DNA of 64,000 nt, from assembly GCA_021234155.1 (NCBI GenBank), contig JAJEKV010000046.1:4737665-4801664 (forward strand). The letters are read 5' to 3'. The position numbers were made by a program, and so were the translations under genes. Each line of letters starts with the position of its first letter. Position 1 is the stretch's first letter. The notes under the pieces were generated by a model. That model was given only the letters and a program-made list of their open reading frames with translations. It made no database searches and was not told where the DNA came from. Source of the stretch: Isoetes taiwanensis. Lineage: Eukaryota; Streptophyta; Lycopodiopsida; Isoetales; Isoetaceae. Shown here in pieces: positions 35,899 to 46,569 of the stretch.

Positions 35899-36588
35899 AT
35901 GCTTTGTCTAGCCAGCTTCAGATTGAAAGCTTACCCTGACAATGCAGCATCAGATCCAGTTTAATGTACAGGATAATTTGTTTGCTTATGATACGAGAAA
36001 CTAGAATTCAAGAAGCAGTGGCAGCTTCTATGAGCAGAGTGGCAGGCTACTCTCCTAACACTGATCTATACTTTTCTTTATCATATTTTTAGTGTCATGG
36101 TAAGAGTAATGCAGCTTGGTGATAGGGCTTGTCCACCTATCCCACTTCCAAAGTTATATACAGGTAGAAGTGATGGTGGCTGTTTCATGTTGTCTTCTGC
36201 ATATGGTCGAGGATGTATGGGCTCCTTGATCTACATACAGTTGAGGATGTATGGGCTCCTTGATGGATAATGGAAGTGGAAGACGCCCTCTGGGGTGACC
36301 CTTTCGTCTTGATTTAGAGAGGATCTTGAAGATTTCGTGACCTCTATCGATATCTCTTTGGTTTTATTCTTTGCTCAATTCAATAAGTTTCAGTTCATGG
36401 AGGGTGAAGATGTTGAGGCTTCTCCTGTAGTAGTCCTCTATGAAAGTTGAAACATTATATTTTGTTCTTTTCATATATGTGCAGAAATACTTCCTATAAG
36501 ATCCATGTGGTATCGTTGATGTAATTCTTCCTATCATATGAATAAAAAAGCAGTTCCGTTCCTTCAAAAAAAAAAAAAAAAAAAAATT
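35899..36588 (+). mobile_element. poly(A)-tailed retro-insert inside the Ty3 RT
   Basis: The RT text breaks after QIDVR and resumes at SGYQ about 700 bp later. The intervening DNA ends with an AATAAA-like signal (ATGAATAAAAAAGC) and about 22 A, as a processed retrocopy or LINE/SINE 3' end would. Short CTGGG matches at both borders (about 35893 and 36590) are candidate remains of a target duplication. It contains an internal duplication of GAGGATGTATGGGCTCCTTG at about 36209 and 36243. No protein family recognised. Confidence 0.7.
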
Positions 36589-37187
36589 CTGGGTATCAGT
36601 AGATAGATAAGGATAAGGGAGGAAGATATCTATAAGACCGCATTTAGAATGCGGTATGGGCACCTTTAGTCTGTCAAATGTTCCCGCAACCTTCATGAGA
36701 TTAATGAACAATGTCTTCAGAGACCTCTTGGATGAGTTCATTATCATTTTCTTCAATGACATCCTCATCTACAACAAGTCATTGGAGGATCATATAGTCT
36801 ACTTGAGAAAGGTGTTGGAAGAATTGAGGCGGCACTGCTTTTTTGGCAAGCTTTTGAAGTGCCACTTCGCAACGCCTAAGGTGTAGTATTTAGGCCATGT
36901 GGAGTTAGCAGAGGAAATCGCCAATGACCCATCCAAAATCGAAATAATAATTGATTGGCCAACACCGAAGAATGTGTCGAAAGTAAGAAGCTTCTTGAGT
37001 CTTGTGGGGTATTGTAGGAAATTTGTGAACGACTTTGCTAAGTGGGAAGCACCTCTTTCGGACCTCACTAATCACCAGAAAGTCAATGATTGGGTTGCAG
37101 ATTAGATTCAGATGTTCGAACTTCTTTTGACAAGTTCAAGGAAGATCTGACCATAGCACTAGTGCCCACCCTACCAGACTCAAGTAA

Positions 37188-37271
37188 AGACAAGTTGGTA
37201 GGAAGGAAGGAAGGAAGGTACTTTTATCGTCCACGGAGACCAATCGGTCTACGGAGACAAGTTGGTAGGAA
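37188..37271. mobile_element. 50-bp RTE-tail insertion with 17-bp direct repeats
   Basis: AGACAAGTTGGTAGGAA occurs at 37188-37204 and 37255-37271. The 50 bp between read, on the minus strand, as GGTCTCCGTGGACGATAAAA followed by a (CCTT)n tail, the same 3' end as the element finishing at 44.59 kb. Removing one repeat and the insert restores the RNase H sequence (KDKLVGTDASKITMGGVL). Confidence 0.85.
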
Positions 37272-38047
37272 CGGATGCAAGCAAAATCACAATGGGAGGA
37301 GTCCTCATGCGAGAAGGAATAGTAGCCTACGACTCCAAGAAGATGAATGTTATCCAATGCACGATCAGGAGCTTTTAGCAGTTGTAAGAGCTCTTTGCAT
37401 ATATGGAGGCAATACTTGCTTGGCAGGAAATTTCAGCTTGATACTAACCATGAGAGCCTCCAGTATATTAAGATGCAACCACGCCTCAAGTTGAGGCAAA
37501 GGCGTTGGATGGTATTTCTTGAATAATAGACTTCGAGATAGTATATAAGCTAGGTAAATTAAATGTCATTGCTGATACGCTTTCTCAATGGCTACTAGAG
37601 ACGCAAGTGCATTGCATTGCCAACTCCACCTTGTCAAGTGAATTATTAAGTAGAGGAAGTCATTCCTTCAAGCATGGAATTTAAGCATGTATGTGCTAGT
37701 CTTTGCAAGGACGCAAAGTGGACAAGGAAAGAAAGAGATAACTTCAAGCATTCTAAGAAGGAAGGAAATCTTTTATATCACAAGAAAAAGTTATGCATAC
37801 GAGAGGCATCATGAAGCTAATCTTACATGGTATGCATAATAGTCCTATCGCTAAACCAGTGTGTAGCTTTCCAAGTGTAGCCTTTCGGAGGTGGATCCGG
37901 TTGGGTGGCAGATGTATGCCCACATCAACCTGTTTGTAGTATGATTCACAAAGATATTACAAGTAATCTCTTGTTTTTTTATTTACTCTTTGAGCTAATA
38001 GTTTTTTCTTCTGCAATCCATATCATCGCAGCTCATTATCCTTAACA

Positions 38048-40665
38048 TTATTTCTCCCTAATAACTTTCAGGCACTCTCGATCATGAGCAGTAGATAGTG
38101 CATGTAGATGTGAGTCACTTGAAGGACATCCAATGACAATGATAAAGGACCTCTCAATTGTCAATCCTATACAGCTAATAAAGAAGATGGTATAGTCCTT
38201 CTGGTTCATCACCATGTCTCCTCTCCCACCTCTACTGGCCAATACAAAGAGTGATATGTTTCTAAGGCAAGTAGTTGATTCAAGTAAAAGATCTTTGTAC
38301 CCAATCGAGACTGAATACTGGACAGTGTCTTCTTCTCTAGTAATCTTCTTCGTAAGGGCTACTTTTCTTCTCAACTCGGCCAGTACCCTTGGGGGCAGAG
38401 TCTCTTTATGTTTTGCATTCTTAGACTTCCAATTCTTTAGGAAGACCTTTGACCAAAATACATATTTTTTCATCTCATCAATACTGACTATGTACTTGTC
38501 GAGTAATTCAGCTATGCCTTTATAACTTAGCTTCTACAGCTAATTTCATTGTATGTACATCCTTTACATAGCTGCAGCACTTAATGAAGGACATCCTATC
38601 CTTAGTGAAAGCACTTTTCTTGTACGAGACCTCCTTCTTCGGGCACTGTTCTAAAACCCAAATGGTCTCAGTGTCGTCTAGCCCCTGAGTCTTTCTCATC
38701 TTTGTCACATTCAAGTCAGAGATGCTTGCATCAACAGTAGGCACCCTAATCATGGTATCTGATTGCTTCTTTTGTGCATAAGCATCCTAGAATTCATTCC
38801 ACTTAAGCCATACTGCCTCCTTACAAAAACAATCTTATAAGAGTTTGTTGGACCTGATCTGCTGCATGTGATATCAGAAGAATCTGCATTATCATCACCA
38901 CTTTTTTTTTTTCGATTTTCTTACAGTCTTCTTCAAATCCTGTATAATAGTCTGGGATATCCGCTCCAGCAACTTGAACGCATCAAACTTTGACCGGCCC
39001 TATCTGGTGGGTAATGGCCAGCCATATTCCACCCATTGTTGAGGAGCATGGCGCAGTTGCTCCACGTATGGACTATAATAGTACAAAAAATGGGATCAGT
39101 ATCTTAGAACAGAAACACGTCAAGTGTGATTAGGTCACGCCACTAAGTTAAAGAGATCATGCTACGCGCGTATTCTATTTACGATTCTAGACAGCCGAAT
39201 TCACATGAGGCGTGCTTTTAAATTAATGCAATTCACGCCATGCGTGCTTTGAAATCAATGCAATTCATACCTGGAGTGCTCTACGCTAATTTGAAAGCAT
39301 GCCTGGCGTGAATTAAATTTTACTACAGTAAGATGTTATGCTTTTAATATTAGGCGTGCTTTTAAATCAATGCAAGTCGCGCCTGGCATACTTTACGCTG
39401 ATTTGAAAGTACGCCTGACGTGAATTGAATTGATTTAAAAGCGCGCCTGGCGTGCTGTTAATATTAAAAGTATAACATCTTACTGTAGTAAAATACCTTT
39501 TGTATAGAAAACATCTTCGCCCCATTTCGTTTGAGGTGGCACTAATCTCTGCCAAATCTGCCGGTGAGGTATTGGCATCCAAGAATCGGCACTTTATATA
39601 TGCATAGTGATTGTAGAACATTTGTTGAACTGTTTATTCTGCCTGCCTAATTAGGGCCTTTTATGCCTCAATAGAATGCTCCCTGTCAATAATGACGAAG
39701 TTAACTTCATCATTTTCTAATATATCCTCAGCATTCAATATGCTTCTTTGTGTTTGAATCCTAAGGTAACACATCTGCAGCCATAGGCATTTGACCTGGA
39801 TTACAAATCATGCTCTGTACAATCTCCATAGCATGAGTTGGGTCGTAACATCTGCTGACATAAGTGGAACTCGGTGAACGGATGAGGCGCTTTACATGGA
39901 TTTGAAATGTTGTCTTAAGACCAGATGGATAATGGTCAGAATACTTATTCAGCTTGTTCATGGCCTCCAGCTGTGCCACCTGGTCCTGTTCATTCTCAAA
40001 TCCTGAAGCCTCCATGCCCTTGACAACTGCAAGTTGTACATAACTTCCCAGATTCAGGACCATCCTAGAAGCTCTCAAATCAGCTAACTCTCTAGCTTGC
40101 TGCAGGTAGTGACTTGGAGTAGGTTTATTGAACATGCCTCTACGCACAAATGTAACCCCATGGCATATATATATTGGTGTGACTACTACATTAGTAGATC
40201 AACCATACCTAAAACATGTCTCAGTAGGGTTTGCTTCCGTCTTCATGAAAGTATCTTTGTATGATGTTGCTCTACAATGAGTAAGTCTGAGCAGATCCTT
40301 CTTCTGCTTATGTGTAATCTCCAAGAGCAATTTGCAGTTGGTATCGTCCTCTTCCTCATAGGAGATTATGATCCCTTTTTTGGTCATCTTGTCTGCTTCT
40401 TTTTTCCGGAGAAGAGTGTTAAGTCCAGCTTGTCATTTCTCTTTGAGATGTCAATGAACCACTCGTTACCCTCATCCATTTCTTCTTCGGGACATGGGGG
40501 TTCAGTGTTTGCTATAAAAATAGACCCTTCATCATCTAAGTTTAGATCATATGGTGTCATATCCGGGTCATCTACCCTTGGCTTCTTACCAGGAATAGAC
40601 CCGGAATCATTAAGGGTCTTCTTATTTTTTGGTGCTGCAAAATAAATAGGAACATGATTTAGCAA
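38048..40665 (-). pseudogene. broken multi-exon gene of unknown family
   Basis: An exon runs from a TTTGCAG acceptor near 40637 to a donor near 40209, with a frame change in an A run near 40395. It encodes an acidic piece (DLNLDDEGSIFIANTEPP) and then ITHKQKKDLLRLTHCRA. The next exon (about 40149-39766) is well formed: LQQARELADLRASRMVLNL, QIHVKRLIRSPSSTYVSR. Further pieces at 39740-39500 (NDEVNFVIIDREHS, CRFLDANTSPADLAEI) and 38753-38048 (KNAKHKETLPPRVLAELR) carry several stops. A long hairpin lies between the last two. I cannot name the family. It may be a host gene or a DNA-transposon gene. Confidence 0.45.
39318..39493. repeat. long hairpin, about 58 paired bases
   Basis: The arm 39318-39352 (starting TTTTACTACAGTAAGATGTT) pairs with 39459-39493 at 34 of 35 positions. 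An inner arm 39353-39375 pairs with 39425-39447 at 21 of 23. An 11-nt bulge (39448-39458) separates the two on the right side. The loop is about 50 nt. Around it, GGCGTG/CACGCC palindromic words recur. Confidence 0.85.
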
Positions 40666-41641
40666 ACTTTTTTGAACATGAGATCACGCTTGGCATGAAT
40701 TTAAATCTCAAACTAGTTTAATTCATGCATTGGCGTGTTTCTAACTGCTTTTATACACACTTCAATATGCGCCTTTACCATAAATGCACGAAAATAGCAG
40801 GAAACTTTTGATAATTATACAATATGGTAAACTTTAACCACAGTTTATCTATAGGCAAGCTGATTCATGCTAAGCGTAGATCCATATCCTTATTGAACAC
40901 TACTATCTCTAATTGTCCCTTCACTACAAACAACTCCATTCACGCTGGGCGTGTACCCCTCTGCTTAGAACTACAGAAAACTATCACAAAATTATACCTT
41001 GTATGTTGTAAGAAAGAAATTCAAATTCATGCAAAGCATACTACTTTCTATACATTTTGTATTCTGTCGCGAAAAAGTAGACTAAATACCTTGAATAGAG
41101 GTCTGATCAACATCCTTTGTAACTTGAGAAAAGCCGAGTTTTAAATTTCCTCGGCCACTGCTTCCTTGACCCATCTGCCTCGGCCACCTCTTTTTTAGAA
41201 GACATCGCCGAATCACCTAGTGACCGAGCCAGAATGTCGCTCTGATAAGTGCTCGAGCTGCTCGAAGAAAGAGAGCTACCAAGAAATAGCTTTGTACCTG
41301 CATGAGAAAATTGAATTTCAAACGAATCCAAATATGGGGTTTCGAAATATTTCTGACACAAAATAATAATAACGAAGATTCAGTTTTCAAAAAAACCCGT
41401 CCGCCGAGTTCTTTTATTGATTACTTTTATCCCGCATAAATGTAGTTAACCTGATCATTCGTCTAATTCGAACTTTTTACGACCGCCCGTATTTCACGAG
41501 CGCCTGTGATTTCAAGAACTCAAGACAACTTCCTCAAGAATGTCTACAGAAGTCTGGTAAGCATCTCATTCCTATAACTGATGCAACAGATGCAAAAAGC
41601 ATACGGGCATAGGTAATATACAAAGAGATGATCTCTTTAAT

Positions 41642-43690
41642 TTGGTAAAGGCCTTATATCAGACTATTCATGTAGAGGGCTTTACACGTAGTGGAGAGAC
41701 ATCATTGCTTTTTACACACACAGATGTTTCTGATGCGCTTAGAAACATGGCAAATGGCCGATCATGTGATTCAAATGGGTTGACAATTGAGCTTCTAAAA
41801 TGGGGAGGATCCAAGTTACATGAAATTCTTGCTGACCTATGTAACGATGCTTTACAAAATGGATTTCCAGATACATGGTGCTTAAATAGGATTGTACCTA
41901 TTCATAAAGCTGGTAGCAGAGATGATGTGCGGAATTATCGGACCATTTTGGTAAGCAATATATTCGCTAAATTATTTGCATCTATGCTAGAACGGAAACT
42001 GTCTCTATGGGCAGATGAAAATGATACTCGGGCCTTTAGTCAAGCAGGTTTTAGAACTGATCACTCCACCTTAGACCATTTGGTTACACTGCGTGTATTG
42101 TCAGAAAGTGCAAAGGGTGCTGGTAACAAAAGATATCTTGCCTTTATAGATCTCACTAAGGCTTTTGATACAGTTAAGAGGAAGGATCTTGCATGCAGAC
42201 TGGAAATGCTACAAGTTCCAGAGGAACTTCGTCATGCAGTTGCGTGCTTATATGACAGGGTGTTAGTAGAACTATCTTTCCCATTTACAGGGCCAGAAAA
42301 GGTTCAGAATACGATTGGGGTAAAACAAGGTTGTCCCTGTTCGCCAACTCTTTTTGGGTTGTTCATAGGTGAACTAGAAAATTGGATGATGAGACTCGGA
42401 GGGTTAGGAGTTCATTTGGGAAGATATGCTTTGCAGCTTCTGCTTTTTGCTGATGATATTGTATTAATCTCAAAGAACCCAGCTGGACTGCAATGTCATT
42501 TAGATGTATTATGTGGCTTTGTGAAGAAAAAAGCATGAGGGTAAATCCCGATAAATCAAAGATAATGATACTAGGAGGTCGGGATACCACAATTTTTTAC
42601 ATAGGTGGTGTTCCACTTGAACAGGTTATAAATTATATATATTTAGGAATTGAGGTATCAAATAACTATAAGTGGACATTGCAGCCCAGAAATGTGCATC
42701 AAGTGGTCTCAGAGCATTTTACAGTATGATGAATCAGTGTAAAATCAACAACTTTGAATATTGGCGACTAAAGCAGCTCTTTTTTGGGATACAAGTTAAA
42801 ACAGTGGTTCTTTATGGAAGCCCGGTTTGGGGGCCAGGTTTGTCTTTAAAGGGGTGGAGCGACATAGAGAAGATACAAAAAAGATTCTTGATTGGGGAGT
42901 CAAGGTGCAAACTCCTTATTGCATGATGTTGGCTGAAACAGGTCTACTACCTCTTGAAGTAGAGGCATTGTGCAGAACCATTTCATTTGTTAACAGGGTT
43001 CTAGATATGGACAATAAACGGTTACCTTACCAAGCCCTTATGCATAGCACAAAAGGCTGGTACGCTGATGTTAAGAGATGGGCAAGGAAATGACTTGATG
43101 ATGACAATTGGCCGATATCCCGGAAATTTGAAGAGATACATGATTATGTGGCTGCACGGGCAATTCTTAAACTTTGGCGAGTAGAGGATGATAAGGATGT
43201 GAAAAAAAAGTTTTATTTGACTAATCTAAACAAAGAGCAGCCTTATCTACTCTCATGTATCAGCAGGAAGAAACGCATGCTTATTTCGCAAATGAGATTG
43301 TCATCTCATAACTTGTGAATTGAGACTGTCAGGTGGGATGAAACACCTCATATGGAGCGGTTTTGTCCAAGTTGATTAGAACCAGCTATTGAAGATGAAG
43401 AACACGCACTCTTGAAATGCACAGCATATGAACAGGTAAGGGCTCGTTATGGCATTATAGCTTTAACACTTGGTGAACTCTTTCTTTTGCCTGCACATAC
43501 TTTGTATTCATATTTTAGAGATCTTTTGAAGGAAAGAGAAGACATAATTGAGCTTTTCACTCTTATGAGTAATCTTGATATTGAAGGCGCTCTGAATTAA
43601 GTGCCAAAGTATTAAGTATTAATTTGTATTCTTTGCCATAGAGGCCTGGGGGCCTAAATGGCTTGATCAATAAATTATTATTATTATTAT
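41642..43690 (+). mobile_element. 5'-truncated RTE-like non-LTR retrotransposon
   Basis: The 298-residue frame 41642-42538 is an RT: NGRSCDSNGLTIELLKWGG, AFSQAGFRTDHSTLDHL, LAFIDLTKAFDTVKR, IGVKQGCPCSPTLFGL, and the catalytic LLLFADDIVLIS near 42450. Later frames carry the thumb and connection (RVNPDKSKIMIL, YLGIEVSNNYKW). Cysteines and histidines near 43340-43430 form the C-terminal region. Frame changes at about 42530 and 42720 and stops after 43090 show decay. The 3' end is an (ATT)n tail at about 43672-43690, which is the RTE style rather than poly(A). The endonuclease part is missing. Clade assignment is tentative. Confidence 0.8.
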
Positions 43691-46569
43691 AACTACTATA
43701 AGAGTTTCCGATAATAAGTATCTGAATAGGCAATTGTCTGCAGTGAATGTTGTTAGTAAGGTAAGACTTTCTTTGATAGATTGGCCGCTGGATTATTTAA
43801 ACATGGCACAGTCCAAGCTGAAACAAAGCTTTACAGTGCAGTAAAGATAATAGAACTTAACAAAAAAGATCATATTGTAGCAACTTGGAGGTTTCCAACT
43901 TATAGCAGAAGAAATTCGAAGTCCTTGATGTTGGTGGACTCATGAGCAGTGTTCACAGATTGAAAGATTCTAGAAGAAGCCAGACTCATAATGATCATTT
44001 AAGGAAGTTGTTTTCTCTTCTTTTAGAACTTCTGCATGTTAAATAAAGTGGGATAGGTTGGCTTAATAATAAACTCGTTCCTGATGCAACCACAGTCTCT
44101 GCACTCGATTTACTAAATTGCCAGTTATTACTAGACAGGTTTATGTCCAGCAAATGTTCAATGACCTAGGTTTTTGAAAAGAGTAAAACACCTTTTTTGC
44201 ATGTTATTTTTGCGTCCTCTCTATTTTCTCAGCAAGTGGATGCTTCTAGCCATACGTCATTGCAAAAGCAATGCAAGAACTATGTCGAAGTAATAACCAT
44301 GTGTTGAATGTGGAATTTTCTATTGGGATCGTACCTCCGGGAGGTAATGGATACGCGGACTCAGTTATGCCCCCCTGTCCGACATTAACCTCAGCTGTAC
44401 TTGTGATTATGTATATAATCATAAAAGAATGTCAAACATCCTTATTGCTACTAAGGTTTTTCCCGAAAACCCTTGGTGGGGTTTTTTAATCACAGTAGTA
44501 TCGCTGCTTTGCTCTCTCTCTTTGTACTTGGGTCCCATAGGCCAGTTGGTCTCCGTGGACGATAAAATCATATTCTATTCTATTCTATTCTAATGAAATT
44601 GACACCTTGCATTGTTAGGAACAATCTGATATCATGGCAATGCCATATAAGCTTGTATTTTATTGAAAAATAGTGGCATTTATAATATCATAATGGGGAA
44701 CATATAAATCTTTCGATAGTAACAAGCTAAAATACGAAGAGTAAGCAACATTAGATGCAAGGACTTGGAGGATCTCATTTTTAAGATACTGTAAACGAAC
44801 CCGACGATGCCATGATTATTCATAATGGCACTTGTGGAGTTCCATCCAAGGTGCAAATTAAATCCAATTTGTTGATATTAGAGTAAGATGCATGTTGAAC
44901 TGTATATAATAAGTAAATGGAAATTTCTTAGAAAACAATACTCCTTGCTCGTTAGGTAAGCATTTGGGTATGTGCATCCATTGAAGCCCATTTGAATATA
45001 AGCCTTAAGGTAAGGCTGAGCATGTTAATTTAATTAGATGCATGTTTTGCAAGGAAATTTCAACTTTCACATGTGTACCAGGAAGGCGAAGTTGAGGAGG
45101 GAATCGCCCACTTTATTGGCTCTCTAAATTGACATCCTCCTTGGCTTGGAGGATTCTCTTAAGCGAATCCTCCTGTCAGTTCATAGGTCTGCTTGCACTT
45201 TATAGGCATGCTGCAGGGATTTTTGGCTTGATTTGATTGGAGGATTCCCTTAAGCGAATCCTTCTAGTTGATCTAGTCAATTTGGGGAGCTGATAGCAGC
45301 ATCGGGAGGGAATGGTATTTCATTTAATTAGGGATAATGGGGTAAGGGATTTCCTGTGCTGATTTGCTTACTAAGTTAGGCAGGTAATTTCTTGCTGACT
45401 TCAGGGTATTTTTGTGAGGTTTCAAGGGTTTTGTGTGATGCGAATGGGTTTGCAATGGGGCGAAATTGATTGTCCCTAAAGATTGCTTTCTTTGTATGTT
45501 ATCTGATACTCCTACATCATGAAGTTATAGATAACCAACCCGGTAAACACCAATGTTTGCAAACAGTAAGTTTTGAGCTTCACCCTCTTGCATATTTATG
45601 ACATTATCAATGCGTAAGTGTGATCATGCCCAAGGGGAGTTCACAGTTATAGCCGTACGAACAAGATGAGCGACTCAAGAGCCTTTTGCTTTTGTTCTTG
45701 AACCATATATATACTCATATGTAGAAAGTGGTTTTGAGAGGCATTTTCTAAATTTTAGTTCCGTAATATAATTTCTTGTTTCATTGCAGCTGGCGTAGTT
45801 TTGGTTGTCTTTCAATTCAGCTTAGTGCACCAAGGGTCAAGGGCCAATGTTTCCCAGGGACAGTTTTGGTCTTGGTTGGAACAAGGTACAGTTGGTTGAA
45901 CTATCGTTAACTATATGTGCCTATGCTTATATATTGTCTATTGGATAAACAATAGTCACACGAGAAAATGTAAGCAAGTAGTTCCAACTTTCAACACTTA
46001 GATTATGCAAAAATGGGTGCTTTTGATGTTGTGTAGATGTATCAGAATCTTTGACGCCAACAATGTAAGTAACCATGCTAGGGGCAAACATGTAAACACC
46101 CATGATGAGCAATACAATCTCATGACCTCAGTTAATTTGTGTTAACAAAACCTACATAACAATCACTACATGATAGAGCAACACATTTCAACCATCTCAA
46201 AGAACTTCATTAACAAAGACAAACACTATGGCTATTAGGTTCATTCACTATCCCAGTCATGTCATAAGTTCAAGCCCAAACAGACAATGAACGCCTTCTT
46301 GAGCTAAGAAAATGACAACCTGCGTTCATGCCATTTACACGGGCCCACACAAAACAAACAAGACCCAACACGAAAGAACGAAATATAACCCATGAAAACA
46401 CACTCTCGGGCCATTGGAGGGCAAGCCCTCGTGCACATCACCTTGTTTAAAAAAGATCGAACCATAAGTACATGAGGATGTAGATTCAAACATCTTTGAC
46501 TTGTTAATCAATTCTTTAAATTACAAAATATCCCATGTGACATTTGATTCAGGTGTTTGAGGGAATCCT
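43691..46569. other. non-genic; one RTE-like 3' end at 44320-44593
   Basis: No coding exon found. At about 44320-44593 a plus-strand 3' end reads GGGTCCCATAGGCCAG, GGTCTCCGTGGACGATAAAA, then (TATTC)n. It is the longest of the related tails in this window. At about 45160-45270 the phrase GGATTC(T/C)C(C)TTAAGCGAATCCT occurs twice, a small palindromic duplication. Confidence 0.55.

Larger units (their letters stand above)
34690..37850 (+). mobile_element. Ty3/gypsy retrotransposon relic
   Basis: Domains in order: a gag end; an aspartic protease near 35027 with LIDTGNSHNF; an RT from 35707 with [29 protein letters not shown], then after an insertion LSNVPATFMRLMN and FFNDILIY (the first Asp of the catalytic pair is Asn); RNase H near 37270-37400 with YPMHDQELLAVVRAL; and an integrase start near 37560 with KLNVIADTLSQ. 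Stops and frameshifts are scattered throughout. No LTRs were recognised. Two later insertions lie inside it, at 35899-36588 and 37188-37271. Confidence 0.88.

Noticed and set aside
39120-41060. CRISPR-like array
   Set aside because: The recurring words lack regular spacing and unique spacers, and the setting is a plant nuclear genome.
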